DNA from: Cryptomeria japonica
Taxonomy: Eukaryota; Streptophyta; Pinopsida; Cupressales; Cupressaceae
Direction of reading: 5' to 3'
Length of the DNA: 64,000 nt
NCBI RefSeq assembly: GCF_030272615.1
Contig: NC_081413.1
Location: 720,580,367-720,644,366 of the forward strand
The position numbers were made by a program, and so were the translations under genes. Shown here in pieces: positions 1 through 12,050 of this stretch. Below the pieces are notes generated by a model that did not search any database, was not told the DNA's origin, and worked only from the letters and a program-made list of their open reading frames with translations. The first letter of the stretch is position 1; every line of letters begins with the position of its first letter.

Positions 1-2085
1 AGCTATCCCACACTAGTTTATCATGGCTAAGCTGAAAATATATGACTCTCGATTCTAGGAGTCGAATCAACTCCTCTTTCTTACTAGTCAGAATATATAT
101 GTTATTTAAAGATTTCCATCTCCACTTCTTGGTTATGCTTCCATCTTCTACTTCAATATAATTTCTAACATGTTTTCCCCATCTATCTTCCAAGAGGGTT
201 TGTGCATACTTGAAATTAGCCAAATTGTTGATTATCGGATAACCACCTCACGAGTCTGACTAGAACAAGGCCTAGCCACCCTCTCCTAGATTCCATGTAA
301 GTTTTTCCAAAATAATGCTTCTACAGTCAAGCATGAAGTTCCAAATGTGTGACCCTCTTGGGGGTTTAACAGTTCTAAAGATGCTCAAAGGGTTGATGCT
401 ATTCAAATATTTATGATAAAGGGTTTTGGCCCATTTAAGGTGGGGGAATTTATACATTCTCCAAACTAATTCTGCTCCTAAGGCCTTACTCTGATCCCTC
501 ATGTTCTTAATTCCAACCCCACCCATCTCCTTAGGCTTGCAAACTTTATCCCAAGCCAGTAATGCAAATTTATTTTTATCTCCTCACCCTTTCCAAAAGA
601 AATTTCTTAGGATTTTGTTTAGCTCCTTCTTTTCGACTATCGGGAGATCAAGACAAGACAGTTGATAAATTGGCATGGAAGAGAGAACTGATTTTATCAT
701 GGTATCTCTACCCGCAAAGGAGAGCCATTTTCCTTTCCAAGATTCCGCTTTGGATTTTTTTTGTTGACAATATGTTCCCAAAGTTTAGAAGATCCACAAC
801 CTTTAGCTAAGGGTAAGCCAAGGTGTTTGCATAGGAATTCTCCTACCCTAAAATTCAAAATATTACAGATTGCACATTCCTCATTTTTATCAGTATTTAA
901 AAAGAAGCTTTTATATTTTTTAGTATTAATTTCCTATCCTGAAGCTTTAGCATAGGAATAAAGAATTACCTTGAATGAGTGCGCCTCATGTCTCTTTCCT
1001 AGGCCATATAGCATAGTATCATCAACAAACTAACAATGAGTGATAGGAGACACCCCCTTGGTAATTCTAATTCCTACCAGGGACTCCCTATCTCTAGCTC
1101 TATGTATTGACCTGCCCAGAGATTTTGCCATAATGATAAAGAGAAAGGGAGAAATAGGATCCCCCTGTTTCAAACCATAGAAATGCCAAAGAAGACCTCA
1201 GGGGAGCCATTTACCAAGATGGACATTCTAGGAGAGGATATGCATTCATAAATGAGGTTAATCCATGATTTAGCAAAACCGAAGGCTTTCAGACATTTAC
1301 AAAGGAAATGCTAATCCACTTTGTCATAAGCTTTCTTAATATCTAGCTTAATGAGCATACTCGATTCCTTGTTTTGTTGGATGGAATGAATGGCCTCTTG
1401 GGCGATGATAATACCATAAAAAATAGTCCTACCTGGGACAAAACTAGTTTGATCTTCACTTATAAGGAGGGGGAGCAATTTCTGTAGTCTGTTGGCAATA
1501 TTTTGGAGAGAAATTTATAAATAGTATTGCATAGAGATATTGGTCTAAAATCGTCAAAGTTGTCTACCTTATCCTTCTTAGGAATACGGGTGATAAAAGT
1601 CTTATTGATTTCCTTGAGCATCTTTCTTGAGTTTTTGACTCCCTCCAATGCCCTTGTTACATCATGCCCAATAAAATGCCAACACTTCTGAAAAAGGCAA
1701 TTGGGAAGCCATCAGGCCCAGGAGCCTTGTCAGGGTTCATCTACCTTAGGGCTATTTCCACTTCTTCTTTGGTGAAACTAGCACCTAGACTTTTGTTCTG
1801 TGCGTCAGCGATAATTTTTGGGATGTTGGCCAGGATAGCATATCGAGAGCTTAGGTTAGAGTCTTCCTTGTTATTTAGGATATTATCAAAATACTTGATT
1901 GCCTCTACTTCAATTAGGTTAGGGTCTTCAGTATAATGACCATCACTCATTCTAATTTTAGTTATTCTATTAACCGACCTCCTCTATTTAGTGATGTTGT
2001 GAAAAAACTTAGAATTCCTATCTCCATCACTTAGACATAACTCTCTAGACTTTTGGCACCAAAAGACTTCCTCCTTAGCTGGTAT
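1..2085 (-). mobile_element. LINE (non-LTR retrotransposon) ORF2 fragment, decayed
   Basis: Reading leftwards, this is the C-terminal two thirds of a plant LINE ORF2: reverse transcriptase that would copy LINE RNA at a nicked chromosomal target. Seen directly: an upstream segment at 1741-1950; the RT motif FRPISLCNTIYK at about 1520-1580; the catalytic FVDD box on codons at 1018-1029, followed by TMLYG; the thumb-like stretch ending NKILRNFFWKG at 584-650; and the post-RT region with KPKEMGGVGIKN near 480-550. Frames are joined only across several stops and shifts, so the copy is dead. The endonuclease half is absent: the right end stops where an LTR begins at 2086. The left end runs out of the window, so the tail cannot be judged. 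Class assignment is secure; the family is not assigned. Confidence 0.9.
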
Positions 2086-3351
2086 TGTTAGAATACCTGA
2101 TGGACAATTGAGAGGGTGGGGGGTGAATCGGTTGTCAACTAATTATGTTAATCAGACCACTTTATAACCTTTAACCAGAACACATAAACACGAATACCAA
2201 AATAGCAGAAACAAATACCGGTAAGCAACAAAATTTAAGAATGAAACAAAGAATTAAGACAATGCAACCATACCACATAACACCATGATTTGTACATGGA
2301 AAACTAGGTAAAGGGAAAAACCACGGTGGGAAGCCTACCCAAAGTCAGATAATACTTCTATAGAAAGTATGTGATACAATGAGGGGACTGCACATGTGGG
2401 AAGGGCCACTACCTAGAGTGTACTTCTCATTACAAAGGAGGCACACTGACTATAGAGAGGTTATAACCACCTCAATATAATTGGACAACAATTTAGAAGA
2501 ATGAATTGCCAAAGATAGCATCTACCATGCCTGATTATAGTCCAAATTAAGCTCAATACTGGAGGCCTTTGATCTCTTACATAAACCTAATTCGTTCTTC
2601 AATGATCGACCAAATCCTCTGCTTGAATGATAATACATTATTCACACATTATATTCCTTTTTCATTCCACTCCCAATCCCATAATCTACAATGAGATCTT
2701 ACATTAATTTATACAAACCCTAAGGCCTAAACCAATTAGATTGGCCATATAAAAGATATTACAATAAAATCATTACACACATCCATATTACAATGATATG
2801 CCATGTCGGCTTTAGACCAAAACAACATTAACCAATCCATAAATCATCTCGATAACATGTAGGGAGAACATTACATGATACCAGTCCATAACCTGGATAG
2901 GTACCAGACCTAATCTAGGTCCACCATGCCAAAGCGATGTCTTCAATCAGTTAAGACATGAACACAATCACCTTCAACATCCTGAATTCCATCTAAAAGT
3001 TGCACCAACACCACTTATACATCCTGTCAAAGATTCTTAGTAAAAGCGCTACTAATAAAACCTTAAACCCTTATCAGTATAGGCTTACTCCAATGTATGA
3101 TAGCATCCGATCACCAAGTCAATACCAACTGACCAAAACATACTCTAGAAACATGTAACACATCAAAACAAACATATTCCTTTGATCCAAACATGTAGTG
3201 TTTTCTAGCTGATAGTCCCTTATGTTGGTAACACTAGACCTTCTACCAGTAACCAAAGTTTGTCTTCCAGTAACCAACCATAACAGCTAGTGTTGACATC
3301 AATGACAAAACATCAATGCAACACATAATAAATTCCTTCATATTACCAGCA
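2086..3351 (-). repeat. Copia LTR (3' LTR of a minus-strand element)
   Basis: The 1266-bp block begins TGTTAGAATACC and ends ACCAGCA. On the plus strand it is followed by atatccccctttgg, the complement of a Copia polypurine tract, so in element sense it is the 3' LTR. It carries the AACCACGGTGGGA core and the GAGGGTGGGGGGTGAATC box near its end that recur in the other Copia LTRs of this window. It abuts the LINE at 2085. No second LTR of the same sequence was found in the window. The right boundary is inferred from the purine tract. Confidence 0.75.
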
Positions 3352-3365
3352 ATATCCCCCTTTGG
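3352..3365 (-). other. Polypurine tract of the Copia element
   Basis: In element sense this reads CCAAAGGGGGATAT directly before the LTR. It matches the position and composition of plus-strand primers in Copia elements. One base differs from the AAAGGGGGAGAT version at 8003 and 40469. Confidence 0.7.
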
Positions 3366-4270
3366 CATTGATGGCAACACTAGATGTGAAAAAGGAAAAA
3401 ATCTAAGTTCCAAGAAATACCAAAACTTTCTCATAGAAGATATAACAATGAAAAACTGAAAATCCCAGCAACTCCCCCCGAGGAGTGCAGTCCAATCTGA
3501 AACCTGATTTGAATCTCACTCATATGATATATTATTTTTCACATCATGTATCTCCCCCGCTTTGACATCAATGCCAAAGATATGACATATATATCGAAAT
3601 CCTATGAATCTCAAAGCTGACTACTCCCCCTAAGTAGTAGCACCACTACATTAATCCGAAGCAAAGGATAATGCCGATGATGCATACTGGACTGATGCAC
3701 TACTCCATCAGTTAAGTTTCTATTGGAGGGGTAGATACCCCTAAGTTGTCTCTCAAATACTCAAATGATTCCTTAGACAATGGTTTAGTGAATATATTTG
3801 GAATATGCTCTTTAGTGTTCACATAAACCAATTTGACTTCCTTTTCTTCCACCTTGTCCTTCATAAAGTTATACTTGATTAATATGTGCTTAGTCTTAGA
3901 GTGAAATACTATATTTTTAGACATGCCAATAGTTGCAGAGTTATCACAATAGATAAATATTGGTTTACTACAATTTACCTTATATCCTTCAACATTTGCT
4001 TCATCCACAAGACATGCGTGCAATTAGTTGCTACTGCAATATATTCAACTTCTGCAGTAGATAAAGAAATGCATGACTATTTTTTGTCGATCCATGAAAC
4101 CAATTTCTTTCCAAGAAAGAAAACTCCACCAGAAGTTCTCTTCCTGTTATCAGTATCTCCTGCCCAATCTGAATCAATGTATGCACATAAAGTAAAGTTA
4201 TCATCTCTAGAATGAATGCTTGATGCTTGACGATAATGTAGCCTTGTAATTTCACCTTATGATCCACTTA
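3366..4270 (-). pseudogene. Copia pol 3' end: RNase H remnant
   Basis: The 103-residue frame at 3712-4023 is the C-terminal part of Copia RNase H. It contains the IYCDNSATIGMSKN segment, the HSKTKHILIKYN segment and the terminal IFTKPLSKESFEYLRDNLGV block that closes many Copia polyproteins. The frame at 4031-4267 and a shifted frame give the preceding YTDADWAG-like and SWIDKK pieces, so the domain is split by a frameshift and stops. 3366-3711 is the untranslated tail between pol and the purine tract, and I see no further coding there. The sequence stops being recognisable near 4270, before RT, so the element is truncated or interrupted. Confidence 0.85.
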
Positions 4271-4482
4271 TTTTTTCTTATGATCCATTTATGAAAATAG
4301 GAGGGGAAGTGATCCATATATACTTGCCAATGAGGGGTATTTAGGTAATTTTTTGTCTTAGGCCAACATAGGAAAATTTTTCCCGCTCAACAATTGACAA
4401 GCCCAATGCAAGGGGGAATAAAAGGGGGCCCAAAATAGGGCCAGGACAAGGGTGACACACCCTTATCCTAGGGGGATAGGGG
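4271..4482. other. Unassigned segment left of a solo LTR
   Basis: This stretch does not match the Copia coding sequence to its left or the gag remnant further right. It contains a short direct repeat (cttatgatccactt / cttatgatccattt) near 4257-4290 and G-rich runs. Together with 5261-5430 it forms about 380 bp interrupted by the LTR at 4483-5260. I see no ORF, terminal repeat or named family. Confidence 0.4.
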
Positions 4483-5260
4483 TGTTAGGATTAATGATAG
4501 TCCCAAAGATACTAAGAGGGAGGGGAGAATCAGTATCTAACCGGTTAGCAAAATATTTAACCTTATTAAGAACTTTGCATTTTAAAATAGTGTACCGATA
4601 AATAAGAATTAATGCAGTAAACAAGAACAATAAAGACAACATAGAAAACACACCATAACACAAGATGTTTAACGAGGAAACTTGGTGTGGGAAAAACCTC
4701 GGTGGGATTTGTGACCCACAATATTCACTCATTGGCCAGTGAATAAATATTACTTACAATGAGGGGTCTGCACATGCAGGAAGGCCAACTGCCTAGAGCT
4801 CATTGCTCAATAAGAGTCACACTGACTACAAAAGTGGATTATGAAATCTAATACAATGTACTGCTTCAAATCATCATCAACTATGCCAAGTTCAGTACTG
4901 GTTTAAGCTCATTCTATAACCAAAACCTTTGATGTCAACTATATCTCCTTTTGCAAAATATCATCTATATATTCTCTCCATGCATATACCTTACTACTCT
5001 TCTACACAAAATGATCTATAAGATCTCATACATATATATGAGTCTTTTACAATATGCCTTGTCGGCTTTACAGAAGATAATTACAATTAAATACAATAAG
5101 AAAAAGTTTATTCCCTATTGGCTGGGGTGCCAGTATGCATTGTTGCCGCTTCCGGTGAAGTGTCTGCCGATGGCTTTACTAGATGAGTGCCAAAAGGTTG
5201 CCAGATGGTTACCATCAATGACAACACCAACTATTCTCATAAGAGTGGGGAATTCCAACA
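4483..5260 (-). repeat. Solo Copia LTR
   Basis: It starts TGTTAGGATTAATG, ends GGAATTCCAACA and is 778 bp long. It belongs to the same family as the LTR at 39078-39886: both share the agatactaagagg/gagagg box, the ACCGGTTA segment, the GAGGAAAC..GTGTGGGAAAAACCTCGGTGGG core and the CTGCACATGCAGGAAGGCCAA segment. Flanks are AGGGG on the left and AGGAG on the right, an imperfect 5-bp target duplication. No primer site or purine tract adjoins it, so it is a recombination-derived solo LTR. Confidence 0.8.
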
Positions 5261-5430
5261 AGGAGTGCCACGCCCTTGTGCTACCCTGATTTAGGATAAG
5301 TAGGAGAAAAAAGGCAATGCAGAATGATGAAAACTGTAAGTTACTGATGTCGTGAGCGTGTTTCGGGTCTCCGATCAGGCTTATGGATTCATTCACTAAC
5401 GCAAAGACCCAAATGCGGTAAAAAATTGCA
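5261..5430. other. Unassigned segment right of the solo LTR
   Basis: This is the continuation of the unassigned sequence at 4271-4482. It runs until the zinc-knuckle coding remnant begins near 5440. Nothing recognisable is seen apart from a short palindromic patch around 5365-5415. Confidence 0.35.
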
Positions 5431-6180
5431 AGGGTCATAATTTTATGACACTTCATGACCAAATTTATTGCAAATAAAACAATTACCATTGAACTTCTGA
5501 GCATTAGGTTGCCTTACTAGAGACCTTTTAGATTTTTTCTTTTGATGTTGAGACTTAGGATTGCTTTGACCAGATACAAAGCTTACACCTTCCTCAAATC
5601 CAAGTCCTCACTTTTCATCATTGCTCCTCTAACTTTGCAGCAACACATCAAGCTTGGCTAAGATAATCTTGAACTTTTCCTTGTACTCATTTACAGTAGC
5701 AAGTCCATCCCTAAGAATGATAGTTTGTCTTTCTATCTCTTGCTCATTGTTCTTGGATTGTAGAAATTCAAGCTTCAACTAATCATTCTCACAGTTAAGT
5801 CTGCAACATTCATTATATCTATCTTTCAAGAATTTATTAAGACTCTCTTCATTCTTCTTTCTTCCTTCAATCTCCTTTGTCAACCTCATCACTATAGATT
5901 CCATCTCATTCTTCTAGACTGTATTATCTCTAGCAAGTTTCTCACACTCTTTTATCTTTTCCTGCAAGCCTTGGTGATTTATTCTTTGGTTTTCTTTCTC
6001 CTTGAGCTTACTAACAAGTTCTTTTCTCTTCTCCCTAGACTTGTTCAACTGATCTTTTAGTGATCAAATGAAATTCTCAGCGTCCTTCAGATTTCCTTTC
6101 AATTCTTGGACTTCAACTTTGGATTGATCAAGATCCTCAAGTGCCACAATAAGAAAATGTTGAAAACTACCAAAATCCAT
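5431..6180 (-). pseudogene. Copia gag remnant: coiled coil plus CCHC zinc knuckle
   Basis: Starting from ATG at 6178-6180, the minus strand encodes a charged, Lys/Glu/Leu-rich helical protein of about 240 residues. It begins MDFGSFQHFLIVALEDLDQS and continues through KDQLNKSREKRKELVSKLKE-type coiled coil. It ends in a basic linker and NCFICNKFGHEVS, most of a CX2CX4HX4C nucleic-acid-binding knuckle in which the last Cys is lost. At least five in-frame stops are present, several attributable to CAG-to-TAG. A coiled-coil gag of this kind fits SIRE/Maximus-type Copia elements. The same type of coil is found in the tandem element at 37298-39886. Confidence 0.7.
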
Positions 6181-6232
6181 TGAATGAACTTCTCATATCC
6201 TCCTCAAGTTGTTAAACTTCTTGTGAGGAACT

Positions 6233-6247
6233 AGGCTCTAATACTAA
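6233..6247 (-). other. Degenerate primer-binding site (initiator tRNA-Met type)
   Basis: ggctctaatactaat is the complement of a decayed TGGTATCAGAGCC, the initiator-Met primer site seen intact at 51767 and near-intact at 44943-44964. It lies between the gag remnant and the next LTR, as expected for a minus-strand element. Confidence 0.6.
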
Positions 6248-6251
6248 TTTT

Positions 6252-6680
6252 TGGAATCAAGGAACATTGATAGGGTGGTGAATCAATGTTCTGCAATTTT
6301 TTACTTTATTAACTTGTTCTTTCAACCACTTAATGAAAATGAATAAAAGAAAGATGTAAAAACACAAAGCAATCAATAACAATACCATAACGCCAAGATT
6401 TTATATGTGGAAAACCCAGTCAAGGGAAAAAACCATGGTGGGAATGAGATCCACAAAATGAGTGCACTCAAATATAAAGATTACAAGGGAATGCACATGC
6501 ATTTAGACACACTGCACAGAGCTTACAAAACAAAATGAGAAGGGATACAACCCTAGGAAGACTCACTGTCTTATAATATCTTTTACAAAAGATAATTGGA
6601 ATGTTTGAACTAAAAAACAACATCTAGAAATGCCAAGGTATAGTTCTGGTTAAGCACAAAACACTTAATCTCACACTTAT
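6252..6680 (-). repeat. Copia 5' LTR fragment
   Basis: It begins TGGAATCAAGG right after the primer site. It has the TGATAGGGTGGTGAATCAATG box and the GTGGAAAACCC..GGGAAAAAACCATGGTGGGA core. At 6681 it is cut by the LTR of the next Copia element. The remainder of this LTR is not recognisable elsewhere in the window. It differs from the LTR at 2086-3351, so the two pieces probably come from different elements. Confidence 0.65.
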
Positions 6681-8002
6681 TGTTGGCAACAACGAGGGAA
6701 ACTGAGAAGGGGGGGTGAATCAATTTTCACTGGATCTACAAACTTAATCACAAAAAAAGATCTTATAAACTGCAACAATAAAAAAGATAAGAAAATTGAT
6801 AACACAACACATAACACCAATATTTTGACGTAAAAAACTTGGTTAAGAGAAAAAATACAATGAGAACCTACCCACAATAAGATGATACTCTGCAGTAGTA
6901 TGTGAAAATATTACAATGGGGAACACACATGTATTCAGGCACATTGCCTAGAGCTCACTGCTCAAAAGATAATGACTTGGAAGGCTACAACCCTCAGGAA
7001 GTCTCACTGAATTACAACAAGATTCATACTACAATTCAGAAGGAATGAACTGCAATAATAGCATCTCCAAATGCCTAATGACATTCTGGCTAAGCACAAT
7101 TATTTTCTTTGCAACACCAATATTTGGTCAATCACAATGCCGAAGGATGAATCACTTGATCATACATACACCACTCTCTTATAATGAAGAAAAAACCACG
7201 ACACCTAATTTACATGACTATATCACCTATTTATACAATTCATCAACCTTGACAACAAGGTTGGCTAAACCCTTAACTCACAATTACAAAATTACATAAC
7301 ACGATACAAAGATCGACCACTAGACCAATATAATGGTTTGCATGACATAACATGGACCTAAATCAAATCTCCAAATATGCAACACCACCGAAAATAACAC
7401 CAAGATCAATTGCAACATGCTACACCACCAGGAAAACTGCATAACATGAAGAACATCACCGGTTTTGGAAAAATCACCAAAAAATCACACAATGATCAAT
7501 GTGGATCATCAAGAAAAATAGGACATACTTCAGAGACACTATCAAGAATGTTAGAATCATTAGAAATAACTAAACCAACACCACTTATCAAATCTTCATC
7601 GATCAATATTTGAAACACAAGGACACTCAGACAACAACAACTGTCACAAAGAAAGATAATTTGTGGAGCATTAAATCACAAACCATCTAAAATGAAGATA
7701 CAAAAGACCATCCCAAACAATATCCCAAAATCTCAGCACAAGATCTAATCACATTGGAATATACCAGAGGAAATACCGAAATCTACAAAGCATAGATCAA
7801 AAAAGCAAACTGCACAATCAGATCATCTAATATGATCAATTATGCTTCCCAGATCACCAAAACAAATACAAAAGAATATAATGATACAAGAAATACTCCT
7901 TAAACCAAACCATGATCCCAATAAACCAATCTACAATCACTGGAGTAAGAATATGTTGACATCAATGACAACAACATATCCTAGTAGCAACAATGTCCAA
8001 CA
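6681..8002 (-). repeat. Copia element C, 3' LTR
   Basis: The 1322-bp LTR begins TGTTGGCAACAACG and ends ATGTCCAACA. It is followed on the plus strand by the complement of the polypurine tract (8003-8016, in element sense CCAAAGGGGGAGAT). It is homologous along its length to 13686-14746, the other LTR of the same element. The large plus-strand open frames inside it (7045-8090) have no protein similarity I recognise and are treated as chance. Confidence 0.88.
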
Positions 8003-8852
8003 ATCTCCCCCTTTGGAATTTATGGCAACATATGAATATGAAAAACAATCAATTCAAAGAACAAAAATAACTCCAACAAAATCCCCCTAAGATCAAGCAG
8101 ATAAAATATTTTTTTGACATGCTTCTCTCCCCCTTTGACAATAATGCCAACTATCTTAGAACAAAAAACCATACATGAATCTCTCCCTTATATAACCATA
8201 CTACTCCACTAGAGGAGAAGCACCAACTCATCAATCCAGATAAAGAGATAAGACTATGAAGTCCATCAGATTGATGCAACTCAATGCATCTAGTTCTCAT
8301 TGGGAGGGGTGGATACCCCTAACTTTTCTCTCAAATAGACAAATGTATCTGCAAGCAAAGGCTTAGTGAAGATATCAACAATTTGTTCCTTTGTAGATAC
8401 ATATTCCAGTTTCACTTTCTCTTCATAGACTTTTTCTCTCAAGTAATGATATTTGATTGACACATGTTTAGTTTTTGAATGTTGCACTAGATTCTTTGAC
8501 ATGTTAATAGCACTGGAATTATCACAATATATAATAGTAGGCTCATCATAGATAACTCTGATATCCTTCAACATTTGCTTCATCCAAATGTTTGAGTGCA
8601 ACTACCAGCAACAACAATGTACTCAACTTCAGCAATAGATAAGGACACTGAGTCTTGTTTCTTAGTAGCCCATGAAACCAATTTCTTAAACAAAAAAAAT
8701 GGACCACCAAACGTACTCTTCTAGTCATCAACATCACCAACCCAATCAGCATCAGTATAAGCACATACTATGAAATCATCATTCCTTGGATACCACAAAT
8801 CATAATCCACAGTTCCCTTTACATATCTAAATATTCTTTTCATAGTAGTGGT
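8003..8852 (-). pseudogene. Element C pol: RNase H end
   Basis: 8290-8601 encodes the RNase H C-terminus with IYCDNSSAINMSKN, HSKTKHVSIKYHY and IFTKPLLADTFVYLREKLGV. 8546-8850, in two frames, gives YTDADWVGDVDD, the KKLVSW-like segment and KRIFRYVKGTVDYDLWYP. The domain is broken by a frameshift near 8590-8610 and by an LTR inserted at 8853. Coding resumes beyond it at 10015. The first 290 bp from the purine tract to the pol stop are untranslated tail. Confidence 0.88.
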
Positions 8853-10014
8853 TGATGAACTTATAAGGCACTGAGAGGGTGGGTGAATCAATGTAAGCAA
8901 AAACAATATAAATCTAATCACCAACTTTAAGAACTTAAAACTTATCAAGCATATAAGAAATATCACCTAATAAGATAATTCCCAATAAAACAAATTCCAC
9001 ATAACTAAAGAGATTATATGTGGAAAACCCAAAAGGGAAAAACCACGGTGGGAGTTGGTACCCACAAGATTCACTATCTGTAGAATAGAAATCTTGAATG
9101 ATTAAGGTCTTACAACTATGCCTTGTTAGGAGCAGACCCGGCTAAGGGATTTGAATGATAAGCCATGTTAAGAGAAATGACCTATTAGGATCAACCTCAA
9201 AAGAGGATTTGAGACTCTGATTCAGAGCTACCCTGTTAGGGGATTTATAGATTAATTCTTATTAGAACCTACTTGGTTTAGGGATTTTGCTACTACAAAC
9301 TGTTAGGAAAACAACAGTGATAAGATCTTCAATTAACACCTTTTATGTCTGATAAGATCCACTTCTGATCCTTAAAACATCAACAACACTTCATTACAAA
9401 ACTTCCCTAATCATTGCACGATCACATTCAATATATCACTCATGAGTTCTCTCTTCATACACATACCAACTTTATACCTCATCACACTTTTTATAAACAT
9501 TTACATTTAGCCGACTACAACCTTGGAACAATTTTCTAGGTTCAATGAATCTATACAAACTTACATCGCACGCTTTGCATATGTCGGCCACTGACATAAC
9601 AAATTAAAACTTGTGTTGTGTTACCAATTTAAGTGACTATATTACTACATGTTAAGTGTTCTACCAGTTTGTCTATTCTATTAATCAAATATTGATCATC
9701 CAATTGAATCTACCAATGTGGTTGAGAACATGGCTCGAAATACCTATCACCATCATCGCTGTAAAACCTTACCATCCAAGTCTTGTCGAATTGTATCTTT
9801 GTCTCAGTTTATCGATTGAGATCCTAATTGCTAGTTCTTTATAAAAATGTCTTTTGTACCAGTTATCCCTTATCGGTTGGCTTCTAAGACTTAAATGACT
9901 ACAAAAATATTGTTGTCATCAATGACAACACAAAACTTAGTCATCAAACATGAATCTCAATCTCTTCATTAGATTTACTAACTAATCATATATCAGTTCA
10001 ATCAAATTCCAACA
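8853..10014 (-). repeat. Copia LTR inserted in element C RNase H region
   Basis: This 1162-bp block starts TGATGAACTTATAAGG and ends AAATTCCAACA. It interrupts element C coding between the VSRYQADPKESH-like stretch (right) and KRIFRY (left). It has the CTGAGAGGGTGGGTGAATCAATG box and the GTGGAAAACCC..GGGAAAAACCACGGTGGGA core, plus repeated CTGTTAGG/GGATTT segments shared with the LTRs of element B. Flanks GTGGT and GTGAC match only partly, so the target duplication is weak. With no internal sequence attached, it is probably a solo LTR. Confidence 0.75.
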
Positions 10015-10900
10015 GTGACATGACTCTCTTTCGGATCAGCTTGATATCTAGAAACCATACACACAACATGCATAATGTCTGACCTAGTCTAAGTAAGATA
10101 TGACAATCCACCAACCATAGCTCTATACAAACTCTGATTATCTTTCAAAGATTCATCATTCTTAGATAATTTTTAGCTAGTCACCATAGGAGTTCCAACC
10201 GGTTTGGAGTCATCTAATCCAAATTTCTTCAGTAATTCCTTCACATATTTAGTTTGAGATATAAAAATAAATTTTCCAGTCCATGAAATTTGCAAGCCTA
10301 AGAAAAATTTCATCTCACCTATCATAGACATCTCAAATTCTTTCTGCATATCACCGGAAAACTTCATGGTCAAGTTATCATCACCTCCAAAGATAATATC
10401 ATCAACAAAGACTTCAACAATCAAGATGTTATCCTTTTCAATCTTAAAGTACAGATTACTATCAATAGTCCCTTTTTTAAATCCCAATTTTAGCAAATAC
10501 TTATCCAATCTAGCATACCAGGCTCTAGGGGCTTGTTTCAATCCATAAAGAGATTTCTTCAACTTACATACCATGTCACCATTATCTGATAATGAAAATC
10601 CATTGGGTTTCTCAATGTGGACTTCTTCCTCAAGATCACCATTCACAAAGGTAGATTTGACATCCATCTAAAATACCTTGAAATATTTATAAGCAACATA
10701 TGCAATAAACAATCAAACAACTTCAAGTCTAGATATCAGAGCAAAAGTCTCCTCATAATCAATTCCTTCTTTCTATGAATATCTTTTGCATACCAGTCTT
10801 GCTTTATTTTTGACAACTTCATCAACTTCATTCAATTTATTCCTGAATACCCATTTAGTACCAATCACATTCTTATCTTTAGGTCTAGGTACAAGCTCCC
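10015..10900 (-). pseudogene. Element C pol: reverse transcriptase
   Basis: RT of a Ty1/copia element, which copies element RNA into cDNA in a cytoplasmic particle. Visible in order: [76 protein letters not shown], and the catalytic FVDDIIFGG box within the 164-residue frame at 10173-10667. These are followed by MKFFLGLQI and SKPVGTPM. Stops at the downstream KLSKND boundary and near 10670-10760 interrupt it. The FVDDIIFG signature and the WVFRNKLNE block are typical of the SIRE/Maximus lineage as I know it. The RNase H continuation is split off by the LTR at 8853-10014. Confidence 0.92.
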
Positions 10901-12050
10901 ATGTGTTATTCTTCTCAATTTTATCTAATTCTTCTTCCATAGATATAATCCAATTTTTATCTTTACAATCCTCAACAAAATATTTAGGTTCAATTTTAGA
11001 AATCAAACATACCTCTTCAATAGCTATCCTTCTTCTTGTCATCACACATTTATCTTTATCTTCAATAATCTGATTTTTTGAATGATTTGGTCTTACATAC
11101 CTCAGAGTCTTCTGATTGTTTTGATTTTTAGGTTCTTGCACCTCTCCACCGAAAACAACAACATCTAGATTAATATTTTCTACCAGATCATTCTGCTTTG
11201 ATTCTTTAGTCTGAATAGGATTTAAAATGATGTGTTGACCATCATCATATCCACAAGCTTTGATCTCTTTGCCAAGGTTCTCATCCACCTTCGCATTTGC
11301 ATTTTCCACTATCTTCCTCAATCTCTTATTGTAGCACCAGTAGGCTTTTCTCTTTGTTGAAAATCCCAAGAAAATTCGTTCATCACTTCTTGCATAAAAC
11401 TTTCCTATGTCCTCATCTCTCTTGATATAACACTTGCTACCAAATACTCTAAAATATCTCACAGTAGGAACATGACCAATCCATAACTCATAAGGAGTCT
11501 TATTGGTATCACCTTTAATATGAACTCGGTTGAATGTGTAAACAACAGTGCTAATAGATTCTCTCCAATAGATATTCAAAATATTTCCTTCAATCAACAT
11601 AGTCCTTGCAGCATCCAAGACAATGTTGTTCTTTCTTCAAATAACTCCATTTTGCTGAGGGGTTCTAGGAGAATATAATTGTCTTCTAATCCCATGCTTC
11701 TTACATAATGAATCAAATTCACCGGAACAAAATTCTCCACCTTTGTTAGATCTCAAACATTTCACCTCTAATTCTTACTCAGTCTCAACCTTTTCTTTGG
11801 ATTTCTTGAATTTGTCTAATGCTTCATATTTCTCCTTCAAAAAGATAACCCACATCATCCTGGAAGAATCATCAATTAGAAATGTAAAATATATGTCTCC
11901 CTACACACTTCTAACATTTGTAGGTCCACATAGGTCAGTATGCACAAGATATAACAATCCATCAAATGTATACTGCTTGATTTTGAAAGAAATTCTTGTT
12001 TATTTGCCCAATTGACACTCCATGCATACTGGATTAGAAGGCTTAAAAAT
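10773..12050 (-). pseudogene. Element C pol: integrase
   Basis: The integrase core is read from 12050 leftwards, with stops. CMECQLGK closes the zinc-binding region, VHTDLCGP holds the first catalytic Asp, and LRSNKGGEF stands where D-N/Q-G-E-F is normal, so the second catalytic Asp appears replaced by Asn. TPQQNGVI*RKNN stands where the catalytic Glu should be. The 281-residue frame at 10773-11618 holds the C-terminal domain (AARTMLIEG, TPYELW, FGSKCYIKR) and the linker to RT. Two of three catalytic residues are therefore lost and the enzyme is dead. Confidence 0.88.

Noticed and set aside
4271-5430. Helitron or MITE
   Set aside because: No CTRR end, hairpin terminus or terminal inverted repeat could be defined.
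7045-8090. Plus-strand ORFs of 67-84 codons
   Set aside because: They fall inside an LTR, are low-complexity and have no recognisable motif.
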